Assembly (NCBI GenBank): GCA_015075375.1
Contig: JABTUM010000001.1
Span: 3,157,201 to 3,221,200 of the forward strand
Reading direction: 5' to 3'
Source: Planctomycetota bacterium
GTDB taxonomy: Bacteria > Planctomycetota > SZUA-567 > H5-PLA8
Length of the DNA stretch: 64,000 nucleotides
Positions 1 through 9,185 of the stretch are shown piece after piece. The notes below the pieces were generated by a model, which did not search any database, was not told where the DNA came from, and worked only from the letters and a program-made list of their open reading frames with translations. The position numbers and the translations under genes are program-made. Position 1 is the stretch's first letter, and the number at the start of each line of letters is the position of its first letter.

Positions 1-875
1 TAGCGCTTCAGATTGATCAGTTCCTGCAGCACCTCGTCAGACGTCGTGATCGTCCGCGAGTTCGCCTGTAAGCCGCGCTGCGCGCGGATCATGTCCGTGA
101 ACTCCGTTCCCAGGTCCACATTCGACATTTCCAGGAAACCGGCGCGGATCGCGCCGATCCCGTCGGTCGCAGGCTGGTGGTAACCCGTGAATAGCCGATT
201 GGCCGCGGGCGTTTCCTGGTACAGGTTGCGGCCCACCTTCAACAACCCCTCTTCGTTCGTGAAGTTGTTCATCGCGATGTACGCCACCGGAATCACGCTG
301 CCGTCGTCGAGCTGCATCAGGATGCGGCCCGAGGATTCGATCGAGAAAGAAACCATGTTCCCCGTTTGCGTCGCGTCCGGCGCGATGACCAGATCTTGGA
401 CCGGGTCGCCGGCCGCGGGTACCGTCGGCGCCGACTGGTCCGGCGTCTGGAATCCCTGGATGCGGTATCCGTTCGAATCCACCAGATAATTGTTCGCGTC
501 GACCCAGAACGCGCCGGCGCGAGTGTAGTACACGCCGCCGCCCGCCGGAGCCGTGGGGTCGCGGACTACGAAGAAGCCCGAGCCTTCGATCGCCAGGTCC
601 GTATTCACGCCGGTCGATTGCAGCGAACCCTGCGTGAACAGATTGGTTACCGACGAGAGGCCCACGCCCAGACCGATCTGGATGCCGTTCGTGCCGGCCA
701 CCAGCGGGCCTGACTGCGTCGGAGGTTGAACGACCTGCGAAAGCGTATCCTGGAACAGCGCGCGGCTGGCCTTGTGCGCCACCGTGTTCACATTCGCCAG
801 GTTGTTCGAGACCACGCTCAACAATTGCTGGTGCGTCTTGAGTCCCGAAATGCCGCTGAACAGTGACTGAATCAT
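1..875 (-). CDS. flgE: Flagellar hook protein FlgE (last codon cut by window edge)
   Basis: Structural protein of the flagellar hook or distal rod, exported through the flagellar type III apparatus. The N terminus (MIQSLFSGISGLKTHQQ, then VVSNNLANVNT) is the conserved rod/hook signature, a QGSLQSTG.NTDLAIEGSGFFVV motif follows at about residues 75-100, and the C terminus (MIRAQRGLQANSRTI..DEVLQELINLKR) is the conserved D0 helix. The ATG follows GAAAGGA by 7 nt. The 291 codons are complete except that the stop codon begins as TA at the window edge. It is much shorter than enterobacterial FlgE (about 400 aa) and close to FlgG in length. Its position after flgD favours hook protein over distal rod FlgG, but the short length leaves that open. 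Confidence 0.88.
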   Translation of the reverse strand, partial: MIQSLFSGISGLKTHQQLLSVVSNNLANVNTVAHKASRALFQDTLSQVVQPPTQSGPLVAGTNGIQIGLGVGLSSVTNLFTQGSLQSTGVNTDLAIEGSGFFVVRDPTAPAGGGVYYTRAGAFWVDANNYLVDSNGYRIQGFQTPDQSAPTVPAAGDPVQDLVIAPDATQTGNMVSFSIESSGRILMQLDDGSVIPVAYIAMNNFTNEEGLLKVGRNLYQETPAANRLFTGYHQPATDGIGAIRAGFLEMSNVDLGTEFTDMIRAQRGLQANSRTITTSDEVLQELINLKR

Positions 876-924
876 GTCCGGTTCCTTTCCCGTGTACGCT
901 GCGCTGCGCCGAAGGGCGCGGCGC

Positions 925-1320
925 TTACTGCATAAGCCGCGTGATGCTCCCAAGTTCGATCGTGCTACCGTTTTCCAGGCCCAGGAACACCTTTTGGTCC
1001 TGGCCCACGCGCACGTCGGACACACGGGCCGTCTGCGTCGTTCCCGCCGAATCCACAAACTCCACCTGCCGCGACAGCAGGCTGGACGCCAGGAGTACGC
1101 TGTTCTGGTTCGAGAGGCCCGAAATGCTCGTCCCCAGATCCGTCGTCATCTGCAGGCTCGTCAGGTCCGAAACCTGAGCCATCATTTCGCTGTTCGACAT
1201 CGGCTCCAAGGGATCCTGGTTCTGCAATTCCGTCAGTAGCAGATGCAGGAATTCCTCGGTCTTGATCGAGAAGTTGAAGTCGGTCTTCGAACCCGAACCG
1301 CCGCTCACCGCGCTGACCAC
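925..1320 (-). CDS. flgD: Flagellar hook capping/scaffold protein FlgD
   Basis: FlgD caps the growing hook and guides polymerisation of FlgE. The protein has 131 aa and carries the family signature at about residues 22-50 (EEFLHLLLTELQNQDPLEPM, then S..EMMAQ...LTSL). It is a minimal form: the tudor/FnIII-like C-terminal region found in longer FlgD proteins is reduced to about 50 residues (VGQDQKVFLGLENGSTIELGSI). It lies between fliK and flgE, the usual order of hook genes. Confidence 0.93.
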   Translation of the reverse strand: MVSAVSGGSGSKTDFNFSIKTEEFLHLLLTELQNQDPLEPMSNSEMMAQVSDLTSLQMTTDLGTSISGLSNQNSVLLASSLLSRQVEFVDSAGTTQTARVSDVRVGQDQKVFLGLENGSTIELGSITRLMQ

Positions 1321-1353
1321 GTGTATTCTCCTTCGGCGCCGTACTGCGAATCC

Positions 1354-2592
1354 TTAATCCAGCAGATCGCGGAATCGTTCCGCGCGCTCGTCTCCGCGCC
1401 CTTGCCGCTGCCGCGAGCCCTGTCCGTCTTCACGCCCCTGCGAGTGCTGGCCCTCTTGCCGCTTCCAGCTCTGCTCCGGCGTGCTCTGCGCGGGCTCGGC
1501 CAGGCGCTGTAATCGCACATCCCATGCCGCAAGTCCGTCGCGCAGCTCGGAAGCATGCGCCGAAAACCATTGCCGGGCTTCGGGCTGAGCGGCGTGGATC
1601 TCGATACGCAGACCCTGCGCGCCGTTCGGAGTGAACTCGCCCGAAAGCTTCAGTCGCACCAAGCCCAAGCCAGGCGGTTTCAATTCCAGTTCAATGGACT
1701 TGCGCCCCTGCGTCCACGCCTGCCTGGACGCTTCGCCGATCTGCTCGGCCGCGGCATGCAGAGTGGGGCGAGCGGTGGAGCGCGCTTCGCGCACACTCGA
1801 TGCGTCGCGCAGCGAGCGTGTTTCCGCCGCGCGGCCATCCGAGGAAATTTCCATTTCAAGCTGCGCGTCGTCACGGTCGGAGGCCATCTTTGCCGGGAGC
1901 ACTGCGTGCTTCTCGGCAGTCTCCCCCGGCAAGACCTGCGCGCGTTCGGAAACTGCTGCCTCGATCTTGGCCTCGGGGAGCGTCGGCTCGGGACTCGCTG
2001 GATGAATCGCTGCGGATCCTTCGCTCGCCTTGAAACCTTTCGTCGTTGCCGGCGCTTGCGGCTGTACCGCGCTTGTGGACAACGAGGCCTTGGGCGCTCG
2101 CGTTTGCGTTGCGGCGTCATCCAGGGCCAGCGGCTGCCAGGTCTCCTGCAATCCTTTGGGGGTCTGCGCCAGTACGCTCAGTTCCGCTGCCGCCAATGCA
2201 GGCGCCGCGCTGCGTGCGCGGCCTTCGGATAGCTCGGCGCAGGCTCGATCCGCGAACACCGCAGCTTCCACCTCACCCAGTTCGGGGGATGCTTCGATCT
2301 CGAAATTCAACGCGACCGGAGGTGCAACGGGTGGCTTGGGCGTGGCGACGATGCTTTGCAGCATCGCCGCGAAGGGAACCTCGGAAGGCTCGGCCGACTT
2401 ACCGGCGGTGTCCTCGGCTTCTGCGCATTCGCGCAGCTCGCGCGTATCTCGCGGCGCATCGCAGCGGGAGGCCGCCACGTCGGCTCCGGCTTTGAACCCG
2501 CCGTCGCCGCGCGGCGCGCGCTCCTGCGCACGCGGCGCGCCTGATGTCGCGGGCTGAAAGTCGCCGGACGGAAGAGCTGGTAAAGGCATCAT
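1354..2592 (-). CDS. fliK: Flagellar hook-length control protein FliK
   Basis: Hook-length ruler and substrate-specificity switch of the flagellar exporter. The first ~270 of 412 residues are low-complexity, Ala/Pro/Glu-rich and poorly conserved, as is normal for FliK. The conserved C-terminal Flg_hook domain (about residues 285-380) contains LELKPPGLGLVRLKL followed by IEIHAAQPEARQWF. The final ~40 residues are Gln/Arg/Gly-rich. Its ATG overlaps the stop of the upstream motE-like gene (ATGA), indicating translational coupling. Confidence 0.88.
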   Translation of the reverse strand: MMPLPALPSGDFQPATSGAPRAQERAPRGDGGFKAGADVAASRCDAPRDTRELRECAEAEDTAGKSAEPSEVPFAAMLQSIVATPKPPVAPPVALNFEIEASPELGEVEAAVFADRACAELSEGRARSAAPALAAAELSVLAQTPKGLQETWQPLALDDAATQTRAPKASLSTSAVQPQAPATTKGFKASEGSAAIHPASPEPTLPEAKIEAAVSERAQVLPGETAEKHAVLPAKMASDRDDAQLEMEISSDGRAAETRSLRDASSVREARSTARPTLHAAAEQIGEASRQAWTQGRKSIELELKPPGLGLVRLKLSGEFTPNGAQGLRIEIHAAQPEARQWFSAHASELRDGLAAWDVRLQRLAEPAQSTPEQSWKRQEGQHSQGREDGQGSRQRQGRGDERAERFRDLLD

Positions 2593-3281
2593 GGGTTCGA
2601 TCCGGTTTCCGAAGGTGCTGCATCGCTATGGCCGGCGGGAATAAACGTTCGCAGCCGGTTAGTCACCGAGGTAGCAAGGCGGGTGCCAGCCGGACCCTGT
2701 GCGGCAAAGGCTTCCAGTACCGGCGCGATTTGCTTATCGCTCATCGCGAAAAGGATGCGCGCCGTGGTCACCTCATCGAGCTCCTTCGCCACGCCGTATA
2801 CCGCCGCGGGCGTCATACCGGCCCACATCTTGGCAAGGCGCTTGAGGTTCTGCTGTTCCGAGGCCGAACTCGCCGTCTGCAACTCGGCCACCTTCGAATC
2901 CAACTGCTTCTGCGCCGCGTCGATCTGCTGGCGCATCACCTCCAAGGCCGAACGCTCTTGTGCGACTCGGCTTTGTTCCAGCATCGTTTTTTGCCGGTCG
3001 CTTTCCGTCCGAGCCTGCAATTCTTGCAGCTCTTGAATCATCTTCTCGACTTCCGTTTGGCTGGGCTCCTGCAGCGCGCTGGGATCCGCCTCCACCTTCA
3101 CCGGATCGGGCTTCGCGTCCGGGGCGTGCTGGGCCAGCGGATCGAACCCCGCCATCCGCGCGCCGCCAAGCGCCAGCGCCCCTAGCACGATTCCCGCCGC
3201 GAAGAGCAGCGCGCCGAACAAGACCTGGCCGCGCGGAGCGCGTCGAATCCTGCGGGTTCGGGGAATGCGATCGGTAAGCAT
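2589..3281 (-). CDS. MotE-like flagellar chaperone (MgtE N-domain family)
   Basis: The 230-aa protein has a basic N terminus, one membrane segment (about residues 18-40, VLFGALLFAAGIVLGALAL), a long coiled coil (about 75-135, rich in Glu/Gln/Lys) and a C-terminal MgtE-N/FliG-like helical domain (about 145-205, LAKMWAGMTPAAVYGVAKELDEVTTARILFAMSD). That order matches MotE, described as a periplasmic chaperone for the stator protein MotC in alpha-proteobacteria and found next to fliJ or fliK in many phyla. The ATG directly abuts the fliJ stop and follows AAGGAG. A direct role with stator proteins is inferred from the family; no mot genes are in the window. Confidence 0.75.
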   Translation of the reverse strand: MLTDRIPRTRRIRRAPRGQVLFGALLFAAGIVLGALALGGARMAGFDPLAQHAPDAKPDPVKVEADPSALQEPSQTEVEKMIQELQELQARTESDRQKTMLEQSRVAQERSALEVMRQQIDAAQKQLDSKVAELQTASSASEQQNLKRLAKMWAGMTPAAVYGVAKELDEVTTARILFAMSDKQIAPVLEAFAAQGPAGTRLATSVTNRLRTFIPAGHSDAAPSETGSNP

Positions 3282-3731
3282 TTAGGACTCCTTGCGGCCG
3301 TGGCGGCGCGCTCCCAGTTCATCCAACTCGGCCTGCGCGCGCTGTGCCGCATCCTGCTGCCAAGCCGAGTAGCGGCGCTCTTTCAGCTTCTCGAGGACTT
3401 TGCGCTTCTGCATCGCGCGCTCCAGGTTTCGGGAAGCTTCGAGAGCCGTGTCCCGGCGTTTGCGCCATTCCATCTGGGCCGCAGCCGATCGTTCCCGCAG
3501 CATGCTCCGGTACGCGTCGAAGCGCACCAGTTCCGTGGCGTCGATGCGCGCTTCCAGCACCTGCAACGACCACGCACGATCGAGGTCCACAAGCTGTGCG
3601 TCGAACCGTCGAGCTTCCGCTTCCGCGCGCGCTTCTTCGCGCCGTGCTTCGGCGAAGGCAAGCTGGCTGGCCTGTTCTTCTTGCACGCGCAACTTCAGCA
3701 GCGATTCGAGGCGGAACGCGAAGCTCTTCAT
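3282..3731 (-). CDS. fliJ: Flagellar export protein FliJ
   Basis: FliJ is the coiled-coil stalk of the flagellar export ATPase, inserting into the FliI hexamer. At 149 aa it has the usual length, starts with MKSFAFRLESLLKLRVQEEQ (the typical F.F.L..LL..R opening) and is almost entirely charged helix (RREEARAEAEARR, RKRRDTALEASRNLERAMQKRK). It follows fliI by 16 nt, the conserved order. Confidence 0.9.
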   Translation of the reverse strand: MKSFAFRLESLLKLRVQEEQASQLAFAEARREEARAEAEARRFDAQLVDLDRAWSLQVLEARIDATELVRFDAYRSMLRERSAAAQMEWRKRRDTALEASRNLERAMQKRKVLEKLKERRYSAWQQDAAQRAQAELDELGARRHGRKES

Positions 3732-3747
3732 GCACGCGGCTCAACTT

Positions 3748-5073
3748 TCAAGGGGCCTTGGGCAGTTCCCGCATCCGCGCCACCACCTGATCGAAGGAGG
3801 TCAGGTCGTTCGCGTCCTGCCGCAGGAGGCCCTGAATCTTCGGCCAGATGCTCAGCGCCAAATCCGCCTTGGGGTTGCTTCCTTTGACGTAAGCGCCAAC
3901 CTGCACCAGATCGCGGACCTGTTCGTGTACTGCCATCAGGTCGCGCACATTCGCGGCCGCCGCGCGATGCTCCGGCGTCGTGATGTCGCCGAACGTCCGG
4001 CTCTGGCTGTGCAGTACGTCGATGGCTGGATAGTGATTCGCGCCGGCCAGCGTTCGGCTCAGCACGATATGCCCGTCGAGGATCGAACGAACGGCGTCCG
4101 CCACCGGTTCGTTCATGTCGTCGCCTTCCACCAGCACGGTGTACAGCCCCGTGATCGAACCGCGCTCAGAATTCCCCGAACGCTCCAGCAGCTTGGGCAG
4201 CAGTGCGAAGACCGAAGGCGTGTACCCGCGCGTGGTCGGCGGTTCGCCCACTGCCAGGCCGATCTCGCGTTGCGCCGTGCAGAAGCGCGTCACCGAATCC
4301 ATCATCAGCAGAACGTCCAGACCTTGGTCGCGGAAATACTCGGCGATCGTCGCCGCCGTCAGCGCGCCTTTCACCCGCATCAGCGCCGGCTGGTCGCTCG
4401 TCACCACCACCACCACCGAACGCGCCAAGCCTTCTGGGCCCAGGTCGCGCTCGATAAAATCCCGTACTTCGCGGCCGCGCTCGCCGATCAGCGCGATCAC
4501 GTTCAGATCCGCTTTCGCATAGCGCGCGAACATGCCCAGCAGCGTGCTCTTGCCCACGCCGCTTCCGCCGAAGATCCCGATGCGTTGCCCGCGCCCGCAC
4601 GTCATCAATCCGTCCACCGCGCGCACACCCAGCGGGATCACGTCCTTCACGCGCGGGCGGCGCAGCGGATCGGGCGGGTTCGCAGCCAGCGAACGCATCT
4701 CGCCCGTGCCCAAGCGGCCCAGCTCGTCCAGCGGCTGGCCCAGTCCGTCCACCACTCGGCCGCGCAGCCGTGGCGTCAGCTGAATCGAAAGCGGGCGGCC
4801 CGACGCGCTGATCTCCATGCCGGGGCAGATGCCTTCCAACTCTCCCAGCGGCATCAGCAGCACGCGGTCCTCGCGAAAACCGACCACCACCGCCGGGCGA
4901 GTGGTCCGCGCGTCGAGGTGAACCTGGCACAACTCGCCCAGCGCCGCGCTGGGACCTTGGCCTTCGATGGTTAAACCGATCACTTGTGCGACGCGCCCGG
5001 TGCTCAACAGCGTCCGCGTGTCGCGCAGGCGCTTGAGCCGGTCGTCAAGGCTGGGCTGCATGTGCGTCATCAT
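3748..5073 (-). CDS. fliI: Flagellum-specific export ATPase FliI
   Basis: Hexameric ATPase of the flagellar type III export apparatus, homologous to F1 beta. The 441-aa protein has the beta-barrel N domain, Walker A GIFGGSGVGKSTLL (about residues 163-176), Walker B VLLMMDSVTRF, and the family motifs GERGREVRDFI and ERSG.SERGSITGLYTVLVEGDDMNEP. Translation from the ATG at 5073 overlaps the end of fliH; an internal ATG (MQPSLDD, 5061) is an alternative that would shorten the overlap. Confidence 0.97.
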   Translation of the reverse strand: MMTHMQPSLDDRLKRLRDTRTLLSTGRVAQVIGLTIEGQGPSAALGELCQVHLDARTTRPAVVVGFREDRVLLMPLGELEGICPGMEISASGRPLSIQLTPRLRGRVVDGLGQPLDELGRLGTGEMRSLAANPPDPLRRPRVKDVIPLGVRAVDGLMTCGRGQRIGIFGGSGVGKSTLLGMFARYAKADLNVIALIGERGREVRDFIERDLGPEGLARSVVVVVTSDQPALMRVKGALTAATIAEYFRDQGLDVLLMMDSVTRFCTAQREIGLAVGEPPTTRGYTPSVFALLPKLLERSGNSERGSITGLYTVLVEGDDMNEPVADAVRSILDGHIVLSRTLAGANHYPAIDVLHSQSRTFGDITTPEHRAAAANVRDLMAVHEQVRDLVQVGAYVKGSNPKADLALSIWPKIQGLLRQDANDLTSFDQVVARMRELPKAP

Positions 5074-5707
5074 CCGCCGCCCCCGAATCGTCCAGCGTCC
5101 GCAACGCTTGCTCGATCAGTTCCAGTTGCGTTTCCAATCGCGCGTCCACGTTGCCTACCGGACTTTCGATCTGGCAACCGCCGCGCCGAAGCGAAGGATC
5201 GGCACACAAAATCATGTCTTCGGGAAGATTTTCGCGATGCTGCTGCAGCCAGCCCTTGTGTGCCTCCAGTACAGCCAAGTCCTGCGGGTTGAGATTCACC
5301 CGAATGGCCGTCGGCCGCGGGAGTTCCGCCACCGCGCGCTGGATCAGCCCGCGGATCGCCGCCGGGTCGTGCAACTCCCGGCCCAGCAGCTTTTGCGCGA
5401 TCGCCAGCGCCAACGGCACCACCTGCTCGTTCATGCTGCGTTGCAGATCGCCCAGGGACTCGCGGTACTGCGCCGAAATCTGCTCCAACAGCCGCAGGAC
5501 TTCCGCCGACTGCGCTTGTCCGCGTGCCAGGCCGTCTTCATACCCGCGGCGCTGGGTATCGTCCGTGGCGCCGGGCGCCGCCGGCGCGCTGCGCGCGGAA
5601 GCGGCGGCCGTCTGCGCCGCCGGACGCGCCGGCTCGTTAACCGGTTTCACGTCGCGTAGCACGCGGCCCACGCGGATCAGCCGCGTGCTGTTATTCGATG
5701 AGTTCAT
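5045..5707 (-). CDS. fliH: Flagellar assembly protein FliH
   Basis: FliH regulates FliI and links it to the C ring. The 220-aa protein has an Ala/Pro-rich N terminus with the sequence LIRVGRVLRD..PVNEP, a central helical region (GLARGQAQSAEVLRLLEQISAQYRESLGDLQ) and a conserved C-terminal domain (VPLALAIAQKLLGRELHDPAAIRGLIQRAV, then LNPQDLAVLE). It overlaps fliG by 17 nt and fliI by up to 29 nt, so the three are probably translationally coupled. Confidence 0.92.
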   Translation of the reverse strand: MNSSNNSTRLIRVGRVLRDVKPVNEPARPAAQTAAASARSAPAAPGATDDTQRRGYEDGLARGQAQSAEVLRLLEQISAQYRESLGDLQRSMNEQVVPLALAIAQKLLGRELHDPAAIRGLIQRAVAELPRPTAIRVNLNPQDLAVLEAHKGWLQQHRENLPEDMILCADPSLRRGGCQIESPVGNVDARLETQLELIEQALRTLDDSGAADDDAHAAQP

Positions 5708-6734
5708 TGGACGAATCGCCGCCCTTGCGCAGACTGAGTTTGCCTTCGTCTTCCAGCTTGCGCGCCACCGCCAGTACTTTCTGCTGCGCTTCGTTGACTT
5801 CGCTGCGCATCTTCGGGCCCATCAGCTCGATCTCTTCCTGCATCCGTTCCGTTGCGCGCTTCGATAGATTCCGGAAGACCAAGCCCTTCATGCCGTCCGA
5901 AGCGCCTTTCAGCGCCAGCGCCATCTGGCCCATATCCACTTCGCGCAGGATCGCCTGCATCCCCGTGTCCGGCAGGCGGCTCAGGTCTTCGAAGATCAGC
6001 ATCAACCGGCGCACGTCTTCCACCATCGACTCGCTGCGCTCTTCGAGATCCTTCAGAATGCGCTTTTCCGTATCCTTGTCGGTGAGGTTCAGGATGTCCG
6101 CGATCGTCTTCACGCCGCCCACGCTGGTCGGCTTCGCGTGCGCCGCCTGCACGAGCTGCTCGCGCAGGAACGTTTCCACTCGATGCACCACCGTTGGCGA
6201 AACGCGGTCCATCTTCGCGATCCGCTCCACCACCTCGGACTGCAATTCTTCCGACAGGCTCTTCAACACCTCCGCCGCCATCGACGGTTTCAGGTGCGCC
6301 AGCACCAGCGCGATCAACTGCGGCCGCTCGGTGCGCATCAAGGCCGCGAGCTGGTTCGGCTCCACCTGCGCCATGAATCCGAACAGTTCGTGCCGGCTCT
6401 TGTACGTGCTGGCTTTATCCAGAATCTCTTCGGCCTTCTCCTTGCCCAGTACCCGGCTGAGCATGCTCTCGAGGCGGAAGCCTTCCTGAGCGTCGCCCGT
6501 CGCCAGCTTTTCGCGGAATTCCTGAAGCACCAGCTTGCGCACCGCCACCGGCACTTCCGAGACCTCGGTAATCAGCGCGGTCAGGCGTTCGACTTCTTCG
6601 TCCTGGAGTTGCCGGAAGATCGCAGCCGCGGCCTCCGCGCCCATCGACATGATCAGGATCGCCGCCTTCTGCGGTCCCGACAGGTCTTCGGTGGAAGTGA
6701 ATTGAGACGGGGAATCAAGCGTCTTGGCGGCCAC
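5691..6734 (-). CDS. fliG: Flagellar motor switch protein FliG
   Basis: Rotor/C-ring protein that contacts the stator and sets rotation. The 347 aa match the family length. The N domain opens with GPQKAAILIMSMG, and the middle has EPNQLAALMRTERPQLIALVLAHLKPSMAAEVL. The C domain has LILIFEDLSRLPDTGMQAILREVDMGQMALALKGA and RNLSKRATERMQEEIELMGP, including charged residues that face the stator. The start is GTG with GAGGTG 6-8 nt upstream. Confidence 0.97.
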   Translation of the reverse strand: MAAKTLDSPSQFTSTEDLSGPQKAAILIMSMGAEAAAAIFRQLQDEEVERLTALITEVSEVPVAVRKLVLQEFREKLATGDAQEGFRLESMLSRVLGKEKAEEILDKASTYKSRHELFGFMAQVEPNQLAALMRTERPQLIALVLAHLKPSMAAEVLKSLSEELQSEVVERIAKMDRVSPTVVHRVETFLREQLVQAAHAKPTSVGGVKTIADILNLTDKDTEKRILKDLEERSESMVEDVRRLMLIFEDLSRLPDTGMQAILREVDMGQMALALKGASDGMKGLVFRNLSKRATERMQEEIELMGPKMRSEVNEAQQKVLAVARKLEDEGKLSLRKGGDSSNELIE

Positions 6735-6758
6735 GATTCGGCACCTCGGGAGAGCGTA

Positions 6759-8345
6759 TTACTTCTGCAGCAGCGAGCGGATAATTTCGGTCGCCTGCGC
6801 CGTGTTTTGGCTGATCAGGTCCTGAACCTTTGCGCCGTCCGGCCCCTGTGCGCCCGTGCCGGCCATCTGCGACTGCGGCGATACGGGGTCGCCCACCGTC
6901 ACGCTGAAGTCCGGCGCCGGAGCCGAAAGCTTCTTCATCGCGCGCCAGAACACGAAGGCCACGATCAAGATCGCCAGACCCGTGCTCACGTCCGGCCACA
7001 GCCGCGTCCATTCGCTCAGGCCTTCCGGCGGCATCGCCGGCGGCAGCACCGGCAGCGCCAAGTCCGGGCCGGCGACCGTCGGCGCGTTCTCTACCGTCAC
7101 GGTGTCGCCGCGTTGAGCGCTGAAGCCCACCGCGTTCTTGATTGCTTCCGCCAGGCTGTCCAGTTCGGCTTTCGAAAGCGTCTCGTATTTCCGCTCGGCG
7201 CCTTCGCCCGCTACGCGCGGCCGCACCAGCACCGCCACGCCCATCCGGCGCACCGCGCCCACCTGCTGCTTGGTCGTTTCCGTAACCGTGTCGTAGTGGT
7301 ACTTGTTCGAAACCGTCTTCTCGCGCTTCACCTGCGAATTCTGCGGCGCTGCGCCGGCTCCGCCTTCGTTCGGCGAATTCGCCCGCACGCCCGGCGCGCC
7401 GCCCGTGCCGCCGCCGCTTCCGTTCTGGCTGTCGTTGCTCTGGATCGATTCGTCGAGGATCACGCCTGAGTCCGGGTTCATCCGCTGCGTGCGCCGTTCG
7501 ACTTCCTCGAAGTTCATCTCCACCGCCACCTGCACGCCTGCGCGCGCCGGTCCCAGCGCGTGTCCCAGCAGCTCTTCCACTTTCTCTTTCAGATAGCTTT
7601 CGGCCTTGATCCGCGCCTCTAGGTGCTCCGACGCCTGGATGGACGGATCGTTCGCGTCCTGGAAGCGCGCGAGCATCCGGCCTTCGTGGTCCATCACCGC
7701 CACGTTTTGCGGCGTCAGTTGCGGAACCGCCGAAGCCACCAGATGCCGGATCGCCGCCACGTGCCCGCCGTTCATGCTCGTCATGCGCCGCAGCCGCACC
7801 TCCACCGAAGCCTTGGGCGCCTGCCGGTCGCGTACGAACAGTTCGTCCTTCGGCAGCGTCAGCGTGACGTGCGCTTCTTCGATCCCGTCCATCGCTTTGA
7901 TCTTGCGTTCCAGCGAACCCTGCAGCGCGCGCAGATAATTCACGCGCTGTTCGAACTCTGTCATGCCGAACGTGTTTCGGTCGAACAGTTCGAAGCCTTC
8001 GCCTTTCGCGCCGCGCGACGAAAGCCCCAGTTCGGCTAGGACTCCGCGCGCATCGTCGATGCGTCCCGAAGGGACGCTCAGCGTCCCGCGGCTCGTTTCG
8101 TAGCGAAAGGGGATCTGCGCGTCACGCAGCTTCGCCGAAGCTTCCGCCGATTCCTCCGGCGAAAGATTCGACGTCACGGGTACGAAATCGGGGCGGTTGG
8201 ACCAGAACGAGACCAGCAGCACCAGCAGCACGGCCGTACCGAAGAACATCCCCAGGGTCACCCGCTGAGGCACGCTCAGCTTGCTCCACACTTCGCGCGT
8301 GCCGCCCAGCAGTTGAGTGAAGAATCCAGTTCCGCCAGTGCTCAT
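6759..8345 (-). CDS. fliF: Flagellar MS-ring protein FliF
   Basis: Forms the membrane-embedded MS ring, the base for the rotor and export gate. At 528 aa it has an N-terminal membrane segment (about residues 31-50), YscJ/FliF ring-building motifs (LPKDELFVRDRQAPKASVEV, GGHVAAIRHLVASAVPQLTPQNVAVMD), a Gly/Asn/Ser-rich linker (about 300-330), a second membrane segment near 440-465 (LAILIVAFVFWRAM) and a C-terminal FliG-binding tail. It lies between fliE and fliG as usual. Confidence 0.97.
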   Translation of the reverse strand: MSTGGTGFFTQLLGGTREVWSKLSVPQRVTLGMFFGTAVLLVLLVSFWSNRPDFVPVTSNLSPEESAEASAKLRDAQIPFRYETSRGTLSVPSGRIDDARGVLAELGLSSRGAKGEGFELFDRNTFGMTEFEQRVNYLRALQGSLERKIKAMDGIEEAHVTLTLPKDELFVRDRQAPKASVEVRLRRMTSMNGGHVAAIRHLVASAVPQLTPQNVAVMDHEGRMLARFQDANDPSIQASEHLEARIKAESYLKEKVEELLGHALGPARAGVQVAVEMNFEEVERRTQRMNPDSGVILDESIQSNDSQNGSGGGTGGAPGVRANSPNEGGAGAAPQNSQVKREKTVSNKYHYDTVTETTKQQVGAVRRMGVAVLVRPRVAGEGAERKYETLSKAELDSLAEAIKNAVGFSAQRGDTVTVENAPTVAGPDLALPVLPPAMPPEGLSEWTRLWPDVSTGLAILIVAFVFWRAMKKLSAPAPDFSVTVGDPVSPQSQMAGTGAQGPDGAKVQDLISQNTAQATEIIRSLLQK

Positions 8346-8403
8346 AAAACCTCCCGACTGGCAACTCGTCGATCATGGGGCGGAAGGATACGCGGGATGC
8401 GCG

Positions 8404-8724
8404 CTACAGCGGCATGCGCGTGATGTCCTGATACGCCTCCACCAGCTTGTTCCGTACTTCGACCAGCATCTGCATGCTCAAGCGCGCTTGCTCGAAGGCG
8501 ATCATCGCCGAGTGAACGTCCTGCATCTCGCCCGTCGCCACTTTCTCGATCGCTGCGTCCGCCTTCGTTTGCATCGCGTCCACATGGTTCAACGCATCCG
8601 AAAGAACGCTGGCGAAGCCGCCGTCCGCGCCTTCGGCCTTGCCCCCCGGCGTGGCGGGTCCGGGGCCCGTGATCCGGCTTGGGCCGTCGGTGTATCCAGG
8701 CAGGGATGGAGGAAGCGTGGACAT
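8404..8724 (-). CDS. fliE: Flagellar hook-basal body protein FliE
   Basis: FliE joins the MS ring to the rod. The 106-aa protein carries the family core at about residues 35-105: FASVLSDALNHVDAMQTKADAAIEKVATGE, then VHSAMIAFEQARLSMQMLVEVRNKLVEAYQDITRMPL, with the conserved C-terminal R.K..EAY..I..M. Its gene sits between flgC and fliF, the conserved order. Confidence 0.95.
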   Translation of the reverse strand: MSTLPPSLPGYTDGPSRITGPGPATPGGKAEGADGGFASVLSDALNHVDAMQTKADAAIEKVATGEMQDVHSAMIAFEQARLSMQMLVEVRNKLVEAYQDITRMPL

Positions 8725-8748
8725 GAGCGGACTCCCGGTCGTTAACGC

Positions 8749-9171
8749 TTACGCGCGGCCCATTTCGAGCGAGCGCTGGAACATTTCCCGCGCGATACGG
8801 AAGGCCGTCACGTTCGCTTCGTAGCTGCGTGACGAGGCCATCAGGTCCACCATCTCTTCAGCCGGCTTCACGTTCGGATACAGCACGTAGCCGTCGGCGT
8901 CCGCATCCGGATGCCCGGGCTGGTGCACGCGCACAAACGGATCCTGCGACTGGACCATCTCGGTCACCTGCACGCCCAGGCCGTGTTCGGCGTTCCCGCC
9001 CTGTGCATCCAGCATCTCCGAAAAAACCACTTCCTTGCGCCGGTAAGGGCCGCCGTCCGGCGTGCGCGTCGTCGATGCGTGCGCGATGTTGCTCATCACC
9101 GCGTCCATCCGCCGGCGTTCCGCGCGCATCGCGGAGAGGCTCACATCCAGGTTTCCGAAAAAGCTGTTCAT
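8749..9171 (-). CDS. flgC: Flagellar proximal rod protein FlgC
   Basis: Proximal rod subunit. The 140 aa have the rod N-terminal motif LDVSLSAMRAERRRMDAVMSNIAHASTT, the family stretch YRRKEVVFSEML, the central VHQPGHPDADADGYVLYPNV and the C-terminal D0 helix MVDLMASSRSYEANVTAFRIAREMFQRSLEMG. The usual N.AN..T motif reads SNIAHASTT, a mild deviation. It is 14 nt from flgB. Confidence 0.95.
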   Translation of the reverse strand: MNSFFGNLDVSLSAMRAERRRMDAVMSNIAHASTTRTPDGGPYRRKEVVFSEMLDAQGGNAEHGLGVQVTEMVQSQDPFVRVHQPGHPDADADGYVLYPNVKPAEEMVDLMASSRSYEANVTAFRIAREMFQRSLEMGRA

Positions 9172-9185
9172 GGTTCAAATCCCCC